A stretch of 64,000 bases of DNA from Terfezia claveryi (GCA_015179025.1 WHUX01000028.1:310001-374000), one strand, 5' to 3'. Counted from the stretch's first letter, positions 23,808 through 37,398 are shown. Numbers and translations are program-made. Notes: a model not told the origin generated them from the sequence alone.

Positions 23808-26160
23808 TCAGTAGTCTGCCCATTGGCAGTTCTTTCCTAAGGGACTCCCGACTTTTGGTGCGTACTTGAGACTCTTCCGTCTTACTAGCATCAACTTTTC
23901 CATTAATCCCACTGGCTGGCCTGTATTCCCCCCACCCACGTAAAATCCTAATCGATTCACTTGAGGAGCAGCAGATGATGCGTGCCTGAAAAATTCTCCC
24001 CCAACTCCTTGTTGTACAGAGTTTGGCCCACCATCAACAGCAACCTGGAACTGTCTTGATGAGGATAGGCTTTGGGAAGAGTGGCCTTGTGCTGGTACTT
24101 CCCGCTCTATTGCGCTTGTCCGCTATAATGCCGTCAGAATATAAAATTCAACAAAAGCCACTTCCAGAATATGAGTAAGTTACCCTACTATGCCCTCTCC
24201 TAGCCCCATTATCCAAATCTACCGAAAAAAGCCCCTCATCGATCCACGTCTGTTGCTTTGCACATTCCATGACCCACCTTACCCCCACACATACCACAAC
24301 GCCCTTGCTCTTTTTAATCTTCTGCAGTGTCTCGGACCTCCCACCCTTGAACACCACATGCGTGATTCCAATTTTCCCCGCTCCACCGTTATCTGCTGCA
24401 GGGTTCCAGGCCCATTGTTTCACCGTCTTCGCGCCCATTCTTTGAAGCATCTCTACGAATGTACTCCCGTCGGCGTTGCTAACATCCACATAGACGACCG
24501 CACCAGCGAGGACGTTACTCTTAAAATGGCGACTACGCTTATGATCCCCAAACCCCACCGGTACCTTCGACGGTGATCTTCGTTCCGTAAAGTCCTCCTC
24601 CAATAACATCGGGTCAATGGGAATACCCATACCCCCCATAACCACATTCTCTTCATTTCCATCCCTTATATCCAACTGTGCCGAGTCCTCCAAAGCTATG
24701 GACCGCTCCTTTCCCTTAGGGAATAAACTCTTCCTCGAACCCTCCAATCCCATACTCAAATCCTCTAATCCTGTCACTAAGGGGGTAACCGCACGTTCAG
24801 CTGTGGGACTAACATCCCAGCCATCATCTTCCGAGAATAAACCAAAGTTCTGTGACTTGGGGTGACCAGCGGGGCAGGGACTAGCAAGAGCATCTTCCAT
24901 ATCGGTATCAACATCCACCATTTCCACGTCCCCTTCAGCATCTGTCTTCACAGAACCTGGTACCGGTGTCCATTCCTTTTTCGACATAAATATATCCTCC
25001 TCCTCGCGCTTTTTGGTTTCTTGCACCAATGGCACAAAACCCAGTCTCTTCTTTAGCATCGGTCGCCGAGGAGAATTTTCGATTTTGTATGTATCCAAAG
25101 ACAACTCGTCAACCTCTTTTTCAACGTCCGCTTCATTCACTGGTTTCTTTGCTGGCCTTTTCGGTGGGGAAGTTAACAAGTCCATCTTTAAAGGCATGGC
25201 AAGCTGTTTCCCCGTGGCACCGCGTGCGGGGCTTTGATGGCTCAAAGCTGACCCCCGTTTCGCCGGGGATTGCATCAACATAGCTGGTTGATCAAAAGTC
25301 AACACCATTGCTGGGAGTTGTCTATCAGCCTTGGGCTGTTGTGGGGCCATCCTTCTCGGCGGGCTAGCAAGTAAGTTCACCTGCTCTGGGGGTTGAAGTC
25401 TGACCGGATTGTTTGATCGCCTTGCCTGAGGCTGTAGCCCTACGGAGACAGGACAATCTAGTTCATCTGCAGAATCTGGAGATATGCATGGTGGCTGATT
25501 CAGTCGCTTTGGAGGAGAAGATAGCAATGCTTCAGGGTCCTTTGCAGGTTTCAAGCTAGCTATAGGTCGGATAATATTCTTGGTTGGAGAAGCCATAGAA
25601 CCTGAAGCCATTTTCCGAATAGGCTGTACAGTGAGTGGATTGCTGGGTTGTGACTCTGCTCCTGCCAGTTCTTGTTGCTTCAACTCTGCTTCCATCTCTG
25701 ATGCTGGGCCTTGGTTTTCTTTGTCCTCATTGAATGACTTTTTCTTCCCTCCCCTGCCACCTCCTGCTGCCGCTCGCCTTCTTGGAGAGTTCTGTTCCTT
25801 TGCTTCGCTTTCATCCGCATTCAGTTTTGGTGGGTTTGTCGCAGTTGCTTTGGCGGACCTTGCAGATCGGGCTCGTACTGGTACAGGGATCCCGGTAAAT
25901 CTAGGTGCTTTCTCTGTTGTCTCCTTCTTTCCGGCTACTACCTTTCGTGTTGGCCGTAGTACTGCTGCTGCTGCTGTTGGTATTGTTGTTGTGTTTGATT
26001 TTGCTTTAAGAGTAATCTCGACGGATTTTGCAGCGGTGGTATTGCGTAAAGCCCTGGCTGGTCCGGGAGGCCTAAGTGGGACTGACTTTGTCGATACATG
26101 CTCGTCTACTACCTTGGCCCTCGCTCGCGTCTGGTATCGCCGTGGTTCCTCATCTGCCAT
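23808..26160 (-). CDS. BRCT-domain nuclear protein (fungal microcephalin-like)
   Basis: Two exons, 26160-24184 and 24122-23808, give 763 residues. The start MADEEPRRYQTR is chosen because the upstream extension is low complexity. About 540 residues of disordered sequence carry repeated SPP(K/R)R and SPRR motifs, looking like CDK-type sites. A single BRCT domain follows (about 555-655: VVYVDVSNADGSTFVEMLQRMGA, THVVFKGG, GVRWVMEC). The second exon gives a conserved-looking tail LVRRKSLKYAPKVGSPLGK. In fungi this layout belongs to an uncharacterised BRCT family with microcephalin-like BRCT sequence. A chromatin or DNA-damage role is inferred from the fold. The 5' splice site is GTAACT; the alternative GTAGGG would shift the frame and lose the tail. 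Confidence 0.85.
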
Positions 26161-27692
26161 GTTTGTTGTTTGTATTCTGTAGCGGCAGTTTTTTCGGCCT
26201 CTAATTGGTTGGCCAGATGCCCAGTTGGTATGTTGAGAGTCGCAAGGGGTATATCTGTTTTTCGGATGATAAAGCACGATGACGGGTGGGGCTGGGGTTG
26301 GGATGGATGCTATGTGGGGTGTTGTGTGAATGGAGAGATGGAAGTTGATACGACAGCGGATTTGGGTTATTGCTATGCCAGGGGTACTTTGGTTCTGTTG
26401 TTGGTTTACATTTTTATTTAGGGCTCCCGGTTGACATAGCAACGGTTAAGCAACGGCCACCGTGGATTACGTAATCCGATGAATTCGAAGTTGCCATCAA
26501 TCACGGGAGTTGGGCCTGTCTATCTTTACTGGCGAATTGATGAGCTTCTATGTTTCCATGCATAAATCGGGTGTGATGATCATCCATCCTTGCAGATGTC
26601 TGCAGGGCCTTCTGATCCAAGGATATAGCTCCTCTATTCCCACCCCAATCGCAAGCCAAAGGCATGAATCCGATATTGCTTTATTATCTTGACTCTTCTT
26701 AGACCAGGACACCTAGTCTGGCTGCTGAGCACTTTAACTAGTCAATGGAAGTTGCGAATACCATAACCTGCAAACAAGAGGTGCGATTGGTTGATTGACC
26801 GTGCTTTGGGACTGAGATTGGCCAACATGAAAGGCACCAGGTCCAATATACCTACGTTGCTAACATTTTCACAATTCAACAGGCAGCGATTCCTCACAAC
26901 AAGCTTTCCTGTAAACTGATGTCCTTCCATGGCCAGGAAGTACTGCGGTCTACAGGAGCGAGCCTACGTAGTCTCGCGAATTTCAAACATTACCCCTGGC
27001 AGCGGGATATATTCCCGAAATGGATCCCAGTTTGACATGCATGATATCACGGGTTCAGAAATCGTTCTTTCCCCTCTCATGTTTGAGGCTTTACTAATAT
27101 CATTCTGTTCTAAGACTGGCCTGTTGCCCTACTGCAATGCCGGCTTTTATCCTGACAGGCTGCATGCACGATCGTTGGAGCCGCACAGGTCGTTGAGGTC
27201 GTCGAGGTCGTTGAGGCCGTTACATCAGAACAGGCTCAGAATTTAATGCCACCACAATATTCGCTTTGTAGCCTGACTCTAAAAATGTATCCAAGAATTG
27301 TTCCTTTCTGTCCGGTATTGCCAGGAGACTGTTTTTGCAAGCTTGAAAGCCCATACCTTTCTATTTTGCAATAGACAAGGCAGTCAATTCTTGCGGCGTT
27401 TCAAAATATCATGGCGAACTGCTAGCTGCCTCACATACAAGCAATCTATCAATATTGCCTTACTCCGATGGCACCCGTATTTCAAGTATATAAAGTTATC
27501 TCGAAAGACCGTCTCTTGGTGCCACCCAACTCTCTTCCATTGTGTGTCCCCAACGATTCTACGGCCTAGAGAATTGAATCACAGTCAATAGATATTTTAG
27601 CATTGCCGGTACAGTTGGACTGCTCCCAAACACAAAGCACTGAGTGCCATACCCAAACGGCATATACGTATATACCGATAACCTTCGCCATA
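26161..27692. other. Intergenic region between divergent genes, no gene recognised
   Basis: It lies between the BRCT gene (minus) and the bestrophin gene (plus), so it holds both promoters. A diverged TAGTCTGGCTGC relic lies at about 26713, and a short GTCGTTGAGGTCGTCGAGG repeat at about 27189. The in-frame extension of the BRCT ORF upstream to 26442 is read as 5' leader. Confidence 0.5.
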
Positions 27693-29465
27693 ATGTCTGC
27701 TGCTGTCAGCATTTCGGACCATGGCAGTTCTCATGCGGATACCATTACAGTAACACGACCACCTACTCGGGATCACAAAGTGCAGGTGGAGGAAGCTTTC
27801 GATGCAAACGGTTTCACAAATATGGAAAATGTAGAAAAAATACGGCAGCGGGTTCGGACTGGGGTTGACTTTGACGACTATTTCGTAAGTCCGCCTTGAT
27901 TTCCCTGGCCATTTATACGGACACCAAGTCACTAACCCTGGACTTCAGTCTGGGCCGTGTGACCCAACAAGACATTCCAGGCTACCGTGGTTCTTGAGGC
28001 TACATGGGAGCATTCTACCGAAGTTGGTCATACCTCTGTTATTCATTGGATGTTGGGCCAGTGCCGTCACGGCTGTTAGTAAACATTTTGTGGATAGTAT
28101 GTCTATGCTCCATCTGGGTATGTGAGGCTAAGTAGCTAACACCGGCCTAGTGAGTGTAGATTCTGTTCTGCTTATAGTGTTGGGTTTTTTGGTTGGTTTG
28201 GCGTTAAGTTTTCGAAGTTCTACAGGCTATGAAAGATATGCCGAGGGGAGAAGGTAAGTATCTGTAAGCGAAGACTGGTGAATTTTACTAACCAGGGCAC
28301 CAGATTGTGGGCCCAGATGGTCTTGCATTCACGAAACCTTGCACGAATTATTTGGATACACTCAGAAGAGCGAGAAGGCCAAGAAGGAAAGGAGGATGCG
28401 CTCAAGAAACTGTGAGTTGCCGGATTAAGAATGTTACTCTCAAGTTAAACTATGGTATATTGATAAATTTTAGTTCTGCTATCAACCTCATCATTGCTTT
28501 TGCTCAATCAGTGAAGCACAAGATTCGCCATGAACCCGAGTACGATTATGCCGACTTGAAGCCTTTAATCAACCATCTCTCCACATACTCAAAGCAGGCC
28601 CATGAGGGAGATATTCCTGCTACCCTCTACAACGACACAATTAACAAGGGCTTCAATACTTGGGGCGAGTATCTCGGACTGCCTATCTTGACATCCAACC
28701 CACAAAAGATGTTGAAGCAATATGCGAAGGCTGGCATCCACCATGGAAATCTCCCTCTTGAGATTATGAACTATCTTTCTGCCTATGTTGGTTCTCTCAT
28801 GGTGGATGGACAGATGACCGTACCCGCCATGCAGACTCAGGTCTTCAATTCTATAGCATCGATGCTTGATTCTTATGGTGGATGTGAAAAGGTCCTTCAC
28901 ACGCCATTACCAGTTGCTTATAATATCGCAATCTCGCAAATTACATGGCTTTATACTATGGTACACATCATGTTCGAGGCTACAAAAGAACTTTTACTAA
29001 CTTCAATGTTTTCAGCTTCTTCCCTTCCAACTTTATCCTAAGCTAGGCTGGATAACTATCCCTGGTACCATTGTTGCTGCATACATCATTTTGGGGATTG
29101 CCGCCATAGGCCGGGAAATTGAAAATCCATTTGGACACGATGTGAATGATCTCGATATGGATGGATACGTCAGTCAGTTGGCAAATGACCTAATCATCAT
29201 AACTTCTTCCGCACCACCAAAGATGGAGGAAGTGCTTGAAAGTAGCAAGAACTTGCCCCTTTGGCCATATAGCTTGGCTGGATACCCGGCTTGGAAAGAG
29301 AGGGACATCTCAGAGATTAGGCAATCCGCTCATGGAAGAGTTGATCGTCAGCACATTTCCATCACTCAAGAGAAGAATAGAGAGAGAGTCGAGACCTTTG
29401 GGAACGGTATAGGATGGGGTCTTCAGGCCTTAGAAGAAACGCGTAGACAAGATCGGAAATGCTAG
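27693..29465 (+). CDS. Bestrophin-like anion channel family protein
   Basis: Six exons: 27693-27884, 27949-28096, 28151-28253, 28304-28411, 28474-28960 and 29016-29465, giving 495 residues. Exon 2 has the basic/hydrophobic entry RLPWFLRLHGSILPKLVIPLLFIGCW. Exon 3 has a membrane helix followed by LSFRSSTGYERYAEGR, the signature of the UPF0187/bestrophin family. Exon 4 has RLWAQMVLHSRNLAR. Exon 6 has a membrane helix and IGREIENPFGHDVNDLD, equivalent to the bestrophin acidic E.PFG.D.ND motif. Family members form pentameric chloride-permeable channels; the fungal substrate is not established. The acceptor at 28303 is the second AG and is needed to keep the frame. Confidence 0.9.
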
Positions 29466-29586
29466 GGCAATACTACCTCGTTAGAGGAGAATCATGACTG
29501 GTTGGAGACTTGATTGATGTTATGGATTAGGTTAGTTCGCTCTGTAAAAAATATGTGTGCAATACGGCCCCACATACAAACCTACA

Positions 29587-29640
29587 TCATGACACACATA
29601 CATACGAGCACCATGACACACATACATTGCGCATCATGAC
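29587..29640 (+). repeat. Short CATGACACACATACAT tandem repeat
   Basis: Two and a partial third copies of CATGACACACATACAT, separated by short linkers, lie just 3' of the bestrophin gene, within its likely 3' UTR or terminator region. Confidence 0.6.
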
Positions 29641-29649
29641 AACGTATTC

Positions 29650-30900
29650 ACAAACTCATGACATCGTCACTCGCTATTCGTGTATATATATCTCTGCTGT
29701 ATCCGCTCTACTTGATATCCTTAAGTCATTCAGTCAAGTCACTCTATATGCTTGAATACATATCTCACATAACTCCCGCTCCTTGGTCCTAGTGAAGTTG
29801 AACCTACTTGATTCTCGCTGCCTCGCTGTCTCATAACCCTTCAACACGCTCTCGGACATGGTAAGAAAGGTTGACTGACACGTGGAAGATTACTTTATTT
29901 CTTTGTATTCCCTTTCTCTTTGCTTTTATTGTTTCTTTTGGGATTGGCATTTTTTTATCTTCCATTAAACGATAGATAGTCTTTGTTTATCTTTATAATT
30001 CACAAAAATCATTATTGCGGGCTGAATTATTAAATAATGAATTGGTACCTTTGATCCTCCTTAAGTTGCGGTACATCACTTATTACGGCATTACCCTGAA
30101 TCAAGAGGGATATTTGAAGACCTTTAGAACATATGCATCACCAGCTTTCGGGGTTCCTTACTCATGCATGTTTATCTACTGACTGTAATTCCCTTCATCA
30201 CACCACTATCCACTGTCGCCGTTATATTTATACTATAGGATTTGATTTATATCATTGTACTGAAGCACATCTTTTATTTGTAGGGAATATAAGCAACTTG
30301 AAATTGAACATATGGGCTCAACCCCGCGAATGTATACTCTATATACGTATATTATTTATACGTCCTCAAGACTCAGAGAGAAACTTGGTGGGTAGATTTC
30401 TAGCTATATATATCGGATGCGGAGTGCGCTTGGAAAACAGTTACAGCAATATTCTCCGTCAACTATGGTGGACTAGGCTCTGGTATCACGATAAATTTTG
30501 GGTCTGCACAATTCTTTCACCGTAGGCAATACCTTGGTATAGCTGTGATTCTTCTAGTGAGTAATGGGATACAAGAAAGCTTCTCGGTACATGGTTACTG
30601 GTCCCCCAGAATGACCTATGCGGTAGCTGAATGGGGGGCACTGCGGCAAAGAAGAAGCTGAGGAGAGAATAGTCGGGTTTGCTATGACGTACCTGATATG
30701 TTGTGGGAAACCAATTAGAGAGATATTTACAAGATGCATCGCAGATTCATAATGGCCGTTGGTAACTCTGAGGAAACATTGCTGGCTCTATTCGATATTG
30801 TCAGGGCCGAGAAATTGTTACTGGTGGAGAAACGACAAAATATGCATAAGTCAGTATGTGGATGGCGGAGTACAGTTTTCTCTCCATCTCGGAATTGCTA
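29650..30900. other. AT-rich intergenic stretch, no gene recognised
   Basis: The ORFs at 30133-30525 and 30759-31037 have no recognisable domain, biased AT-rich composition and no splice-supported extension. A TTACCCTG motif occurs at about 30091. Confidence 0.5.
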
Positions 30901-30949
30901 GATTGTGGTTAGTCTGGTTGCACGACCTCCGACACGACCGGATTGTGGT
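30901..30949 (-). mobile_element. 31-bp insertion with exact 9-bp flanking repeats
   Basis: GATTGTGGT (30901-30909 and 30941-30949) flanks a 31-bp segment that begins TAGTCTGGTTGCACGACCTC and ends ...CGACCG. It is a family member in reverse orientation. Confidence 0.8.
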
Positions 30950-31191
30950 GGGGTTTGTGTGGGCCATATTTGGTGAGATCGGTTGCTGGTTAAGTAATGA
31001 TTTAATCATTGACGCTACCATTAAGCAGATTTCATAATCCCCCCTCTAGATTCTGCCTCCAGCATCCTATCACCCGCAACGACGACGACGACGACGAAAA
31101 CGCAATTCGTTTCTCGTAACCGTGGGTATGAGTTTGGAGTCTTCTCGTCGGGAATTAACTGACGATTCCGGTCTAGACTTTGAATTCTATA

Positions 31192-32096
31192 ATGGCCGAC
31201 ACTTGCTGCCCCTCTGCCGCCCCAAAGGTCAACGTCGAGGTCAGTTACACCCCAAAGGGAGCATATGAGACCTACGGCGGATTCAAGAACTGTTTGTCGC
31301 TCTCTCCATGCAGCTGGTAAAGGAAAGCTCTAACCCCCCAATTGCAACAGACGTCACTGGTTCAAAGCATGCCAAGAGGGCTGTCCTCTCCATTTACGAC
31401 ATCTTCGGATACTTCCCCCAAACCCTCCAAGGTGCAGACATCCTTGCTAAGGCACTCGATGCCTTGGTTGTGATACCCGATTTGTTTGAGGGTGAATCCT
31501 ACGACTACAGTCTCTACCCACCCGACAATGCTGAAAAAAAGGCGAAATTTCAGTCATTCTGGACGACCAAGGCTCACTTTGGGAAGAACCAGGCTGCCAT
31601 CAGGCAGATCACTGGAGCGTTGAAAGATGAGTTCAAGTCGGTGGAGAAGTGGGCGATTATTGGATACTGCTGGGGAGGAAAGGTAAAATGAACCACCAAT
31701 AAATTTCAAGTTGATTGAGCGTACGCTTGAGAATTTGCTAACATGAACCTTTCACTGCTCCAGATAGCTACTCTCATCGCCGGCGAAGACCCCTCCTTCG
31801 CCGCCTCTGCCCAGATTCACCCTGCTGCTCTTGACCCTACCGACGCCCTCGCATTCACCGCGCCCCACTTCTGCTATGCCTCAAAAGACGAGCCAGCCGA
31901 GGCTGTCGCCAAGTTCGAGGAAAATTTTAAGTCGCATTCCAACCCTGTCGTTCGTGAGAGGTCTATCGTAGAGACCAGGACAGATATGTTCCATGGATGG
32001 ATGGCCGCGAGAGCGAAGTTGGATGATGAGACGTACAGGAAGGGGTACCAGGAGGGATTCGAGAAGGTTGCTGCTTTTTTGAGCAAGAATCTCTAA
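31192..32096 (+). CDS. Dienelactone hydrolase family protein
   Basis: Three exons (31192-31291, 31351-31682, 31764-32096) give 254 residues, the usual size for the family. It is an alpha/beta hydrolase with Cys nucleophile in GYCWGGK (Cys about 141), Asp in YASKDEP (about 186) and His in DMFHGW (about 221), which is the Cys-Asp-His triad of dienelactone hydrolases. VLSIYDIFGYFPQTLQGADILA and VVIPDLFEG are the conserved N-terminal motifs. It is probably a cytosolic carboxymethylenebutenolidase-like enzyme; the real substrate is not predictable. The first intron uses the less usual GTTTGT donor. An upstream pyrimidine/CGA repeat (about 31080) lies in the leader region. Confidence 0.93.
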
Positions 32097-32588
32097 GTCC
32101 TTTAATGTCTGTGGGCATGATATTCTTGCAATTATCGGCGTTATGCATGTCTGGGTGGACGGAGATCGGAAATCGAATGGGTGGATACATAAATTTGGGA
32201 TAAAACCTGTTATGCGCTGCATATCGATAGATTGAACACTCTTTCAAAACTCGAATGTTTTACCAGTATTTGAGGCGTGATTCATTCCGTGATTTTTTTT
32301 TGTTGACCATAAGACTTCGGGTAGAACTATAGACCTGACTATATGATAACCATACGCATATCCAATCAAATCCGCGAAAATTTATGGATAGGTAAAGGGG
32401 GAAAAAAAACGAGTTGTGTATATTAGTTCTAGAATGGAGTGGTATTGGGTATTAGAACACAAAAATTTGTCATTAAGGCCGCCATACGGTAATATTATTC
32501 AAGTATCACAGGAGCAACACTATCTGTGTAGATCTAGAAGATATTCTGATTGGCATCCAAGACTGTTAATGAAGGGGAGAATTTACTT

Positions 32589-32635
32589 GTCTCTAGCCTC
32601 TACCGAGGGGTTGTGCCAACCAGACTAGTCTCTAG
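32589..32635 (+). mobile_element. 31-bp insertion with exact 8-bp flanking repeats
   Basis: GTCTCTAG at 32589-32596 and 32628-32635 flanks a 31-bp member. It starts CCTCTACCGAGG and ends TTGTGCCAACCAGACTA. Confidence 0.8.
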
Positions 32636-32652
32636 CAACATACCCATCTCCC

Positions 32653-32701
32653 CATTGAGATAGTCCGGTTGGCAACCAGACTAAACCAGACTACATTGAG
32701 A
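32653..32701. mobile_element. 33-bp palindromic insertion with exact 8-bp flanking repeats
   Basis: CATTGAGA at 32653-32660 and 32694-32701 flanks a composite of inverted termini: TAGTCCGGTTGG, CAACCAGACTA, then a further AACCAGACTA. Both ends of the family are therefore present in one unit. Confidence 0.8.
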
Positions 32702-35700
32702 AGATTACTCCTCTCCCCAGATGGACTAGGTATAACTAGCCGTTCGATAACATTATCATATGAGAGACACTCGCCATCGATTGCCATAGATAAAGAATTT
32801 TTGTTAGGTATTGAAGATAGAAAAAGTATAAGTATGTTCAGTGCATGGTCAGCGGCTATGGATTCATTTCCCATCATGTTGTGCATCTCACACGTACTTC
32901 CCGTTATTATATTGTATAGATTTGAGAGCTTAAAGCCAGTGCAACCAGACTTCCACACCCTCTAGAAACCCGAAGCCACAATGCAGGCCCATGCAGGCTG
33001 TATTTATAAAAGAATTCCAACCCAAAGAATAACAGTCTGCCTTAAGCTCTGTTCCACATTTCATGTCGAGATTGATATGGATATGGTTGATGCCAATGAT
33101 AGGCTGGAGCTTTTGAAAATATCAAATGATGTTTGAGTTGCATATGCGGAGAAGACTAGATACGGATTTACCTTACATTTTTCTTATCGACCTAGCTAGG
33201 CCATGTATGACCTGTCAAATAAATATAGAATATACTTTATGTTTTTTTTCAGAATTGTTTTAATGATAGTGTTCTTGTGTTGTGATAGGATAGCTAGATA
33301 CTTGGTATCAAATCAGCCCTGGGCAGGTGATCCTTTAGCTAGAAAAAGTTTGGGAAACAAAAGTATATATCTAAAAGACAAATAAGTACTGTACATACAC
33401 ACTACTGGGTTGAGGGCCTGTCTCTTTTTTTTTTATTTTTTTTTAAGTCTGTACTCGCATGGGACCTAAGACGGGCCCTCCAAAGTTTCTTCTATGCCTT
33501 TGGCGCACACAAATCCACCTTTCCAAAGTCTGCAACCCTGCCAGCCAGGCAGCTAGCATAAGGCACTCTTTGTATCACGTCCGATTCCCCCAAAGGGGCG
33601 CGAGCTCGAAAAACACAAGCATGAGGAGCAAAGGCTTGTGTCATACCGCACGAGAGCTGTCTACATGAAGGCTGGCAGATGCTCAATCGTCACACTGTGC
33701 CCTGATTCACAACTCAGTCACGCCATCTCACGCACACGCCGAGGGATATAGATATACTGTTAACAAGTGAGGGGCATGTTTTCATTGCCCAGAGGGGGCC
33801 CCAGCGTCTTATATTCTGGAGCAACCGTGGCCAGTTCAGCACATAAAATGCCCGAGTTCGGCCTTGGAGCCATCTTGTAGCCGCGGGCGGTTCCTAACTG
33901 GTATTTGGAAAGGTTGTAGCAAACGCAGCCTTGCCTAATTACATTGAGCGAGCTCGGGCTCGAGTCTGGAGGGCTGGGGCCCTGGATTATATACCTACGA
34001 GAGCCCTACGTATATACCCTGAGTTCCGAGCCTGTGAAGCAACGTTATCATACCTGGCTGCGAGATTAGCAATTCTTTACACATATATACAGTATACCGT
34101 AGTCTGGTTGGCACAATCCCCTCCACAGTACGTAATCTAACGAGTACCACTAGGCTCGACCACGTCCAAACATCTTTACGGCTCACTGACGTAAGCTGTG
34201 AGATGGAAGCATGGAGACCGTATATATACGTAGGGTTGTCATGACCCTACACCTCAGCGGGGTCAATATAAACTACCAAAGCCATGTATCCAGAATACAA
34301 ATAATTGATTACTCTAGCCTCAGAAAGAAAGCTATGGGTGGTTGTATTGTTCTTCTCATTAAGGTAATCAAGTATTTCCAAACAAATAAAAGCCTTACCC
34401 AAGCTTATATAAGCATAGATTGGCTGTATGAAAAAAAAAGTTATTCTGTGAGTGACTAGGGCTTGACCTCATACAGGGTATCATTCAAGATGTCAGGAAC
34501 ATATCATAGTCCTCATAGAAACTTGAGCTATCGTACGTCTCTCAGATTCAAGTTTTATGCATTACGATAGTGTGGTTATTATAATGATCTGCATATATTG
34601 AAATAAGTAAACGCAAACAGAAAAGACGCCCAAGCCCAGAAACATATACACCGAAGAACAAACATCAATCTAAGGGAACTCGGCAAGATCGGGGAAGGTA
34701 CCCCTGTTTGATTCCATATTTTGCCGGATGGCCTCCACCCTCATTCATTGTTTTATGTCCCTAACATATATATATATCATATATATGACTGGCGTAGTCC
34801 TCCGGTGAAATCCCCCCTCCTCCCCCCCCCAAAAAAAAAAAAAAAAAAAGCTAAGATCACATTCTCCATTCTGTGATCTTTGCTCTAAAAACAGCGGTTA
34901 GTGTTCTGAGGAATTCCACCACACCCAAAAAGCTTCCTGGCACCCTTTGCAGGCTGGCACAGTGCTGAGAACCTTGGAGGCGAGCTTCATTTTGTTCAAT
35001 TTCTTGTTGGCTTTTGTGATTGTCCTCGGCAGCCGTATATACCGATCCCTGATGCATCCAATGAAATGGGATTTCATATGGGACTGTTGGCCTGGCATAG
35101 CTTGTAGTAATGTAACAGGCGTTGGTGTTTTAAGGCTCCTTGTTGTTACTATTGGGGTTAGCATACCATAAACCAGCTATTCAAATATTTGAAGCTCACC
35201 CGACTTGTAGAATGGCTGAGAGCGTGGCTATTAGAGGTCTGTGGATTGAGGGAAGACTTGGGGATCCTAGCCCTTTTATAGTAGACTGGATGTCGACAGA
35301 ACTGCAACAATCACCTCTGTAGTACTTCAGATAGTACTTCTGATTGCCCTCGCCACAATAAGTTGACTATCAGCCCTGAGTAATTTCTGTGCACCTCCAA
35401 CAAGTTAGAGCTCTGTCATCTTGTCAATTTGGATTATGATATTCTCTATTTCGGATCGCCATCACACTAATGCATTCACCAAAAGGGCCACCAAGCAGCT
35501 TGCATATCTGGTTGTATGTTCATCTGGTTAAATCTGTATAACCCCCCTTTTGTTAAGAGCTCATTTGATCATTCGCCCTGCGTCAATGGATTCGAGGCGT
35601 CCTCCTCCGTGCTCCAATGCTACGAGCGCAAGAGTGTTACTCCAGAGTCGTACACCAGGAACTCCCCTAGTGCCCTTTGGATTTATTCTTTGATTTCTAT

Positions 35701-37398
35701 AAAGATCTCTGGTTTGACATCAAATTCCCTTGCACGGCAGTAGGTGCCTGCCTACACGCCTGATAGCCATTCCCGTTTCCCCACATGAACATCCTGCTAG
35801 TTTCGAACCCAATCTGGTTTCCATGGTAGTGAGTTCCAGTATCTTGTGATTGTGATGGCCTTGAATTATGATATGAGTCAAGTAAACTGATTGGAGTTGA
35901 ACCTTCTATGCCACAAGAGAAACACATACGGTGCTGGGTCCTGTCACGCCGACTCGATTTCAGTTGCGGACTTGAAGTTGTGTCCCCCCAGCCGTCCTAA
36001 TTACCGCCACTGGGAACGATGGTGGGTATAATTGTTACTGCATTCCGGATGGTCGATATGAGTGCGGAAGTATTCCTTTTCCGAGGAAAATTTCTATCGT
36101 GCATCGTCCAAGTAGGACTGGCACCCCCAGAGTGGGACGATATCTTTGGATTTGGGTTTTTTTGAGTTCTACCACTATGGTAGGGTAAGAGGCGTTCGTG
36201 AAACAGCTCTTGCACCTCATGGCAGGCAGTTTCTTCCATTGAACTGAAACATACGTACGACCGCCCCAGGATTTTTGGCTTTAAATTCGAGGGTGGAGGA
36301 TTGTAGTGATGCGAGGTTCTGTTTGACTCTGGCTCTCCTGAGCCGCCACAGTCTCCCACCAGCCGTTTAGTCGATCTGACAAGCTGGCTGTTCGACTTCT
36401 CGGTTTTAGTGCAACAAGTAAGCACCAAAGAGGTGAACGTAACCAAATGAAAACACTTACTCTGGGAGGAATGGAAGGGGACTTCTGGCCAGAGCCACCA
36501 GTACTGAGAGGCACAGCATTAGCAGTCCTGCCTCTCTTGAGATTTTGAGGGGCCTCGTAGAACTAGTGATAAGAACACTCAGATTTCCAGTATAGATTGA
36601 GACATGAAAACATTGTGCTAGCTCTGGCACCAGAGCTACTGTAGGGAGATGCTGTACTGACATGGCGTTTTAACAAACATTGCTGTGCTGTCATCTCGAA
36701 ACCTGACCGGCTATGTGCCGCAAGGCTGATGGTCATTTGAGGCATAGGACGGCCCTTCATGTTCCTCGCTAGAGAATCTGAGCCACGGGTACTTCGCCTG
36801 GTGCAGCCACAAGGAAGTAGCATGTACACATGGAACTCCCCCTTGATGTCCTTAGATACTTAGATGCTGGCCTTGCTGCTGGGCTGGGATGCGGTAGGGT
36901 ATTCTCTGAGACAGGAGAGCTCTCCTGGCCGCTTACTGGTACACTGGCCGATGCTTACAGGACCTGTAGAAGGGCGGGTGCCGGCTGTGGCCATAAGACA
37001 TCTCCATGCCGGTCTCAACCTCAGGCATATGTACTGGTACTCCCCATATATTCTAATATTCTAACCGAAGATGGTTCACCGTAGCTGTATCTTCCCTTGC
37101 TTTCTACTTGCACACAAGACACGTTGCCGAGATGACAATATCACGCGGCAGCGTTCCGGTCAAAGGCTGCAAGGCCGGCCGCGGCTCGAAGGGCACTGCG
37201 GGAGAAAAAAAAAAACAGGTTTCGAGACAGCAAGAACCGGCGAGATCGATTCCTAGTCCGGTTACATTGACATGTTGATTCACTCGGCCTTCTCCAGTTA
37301 TTCAAACTGGCTATTTCCCGCATTGCAATATTGTTTCCCTGTAAGCACGTTTGTAACCCTGGCCCAATGCGCACTGCGGCCGGCTTTGCGCGCCAGGT
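32702..37398. other. Gene-poor region, only doubtful ORFs
   Basis: The region includes T- and A-runs (33427-33443; 34831-34849) and a TAGTCTGGTTGGCACAA copy at 34100-34116. That copy has only imperfect flanks (ACAGTA on both sides). A minus-strand open stretch at 36663-36457 encodes a hydrophobic MLCLSVLVALARSPLPFLP segment followed by a consensus GTAAGT donor. It could be the first exon of a small secreted protein continuing in 36400-35997, but I cannot confirm it. Nothing else is recognisable. Confidence 0.45.

Noticed and set aside
24190..26182. Several long plus-strand ORFs
   Set aside because: They lie entirely opposite the BRCT gene, whose motifs and splice sites are convincing.
35997..36663. 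Small secreted protein gene on the minus strand
   Set aside because: A hydrophobic segment and a GTAAGT donor exist, but the start, acceptor and downstream exon could not be fixed and no family is recognised.
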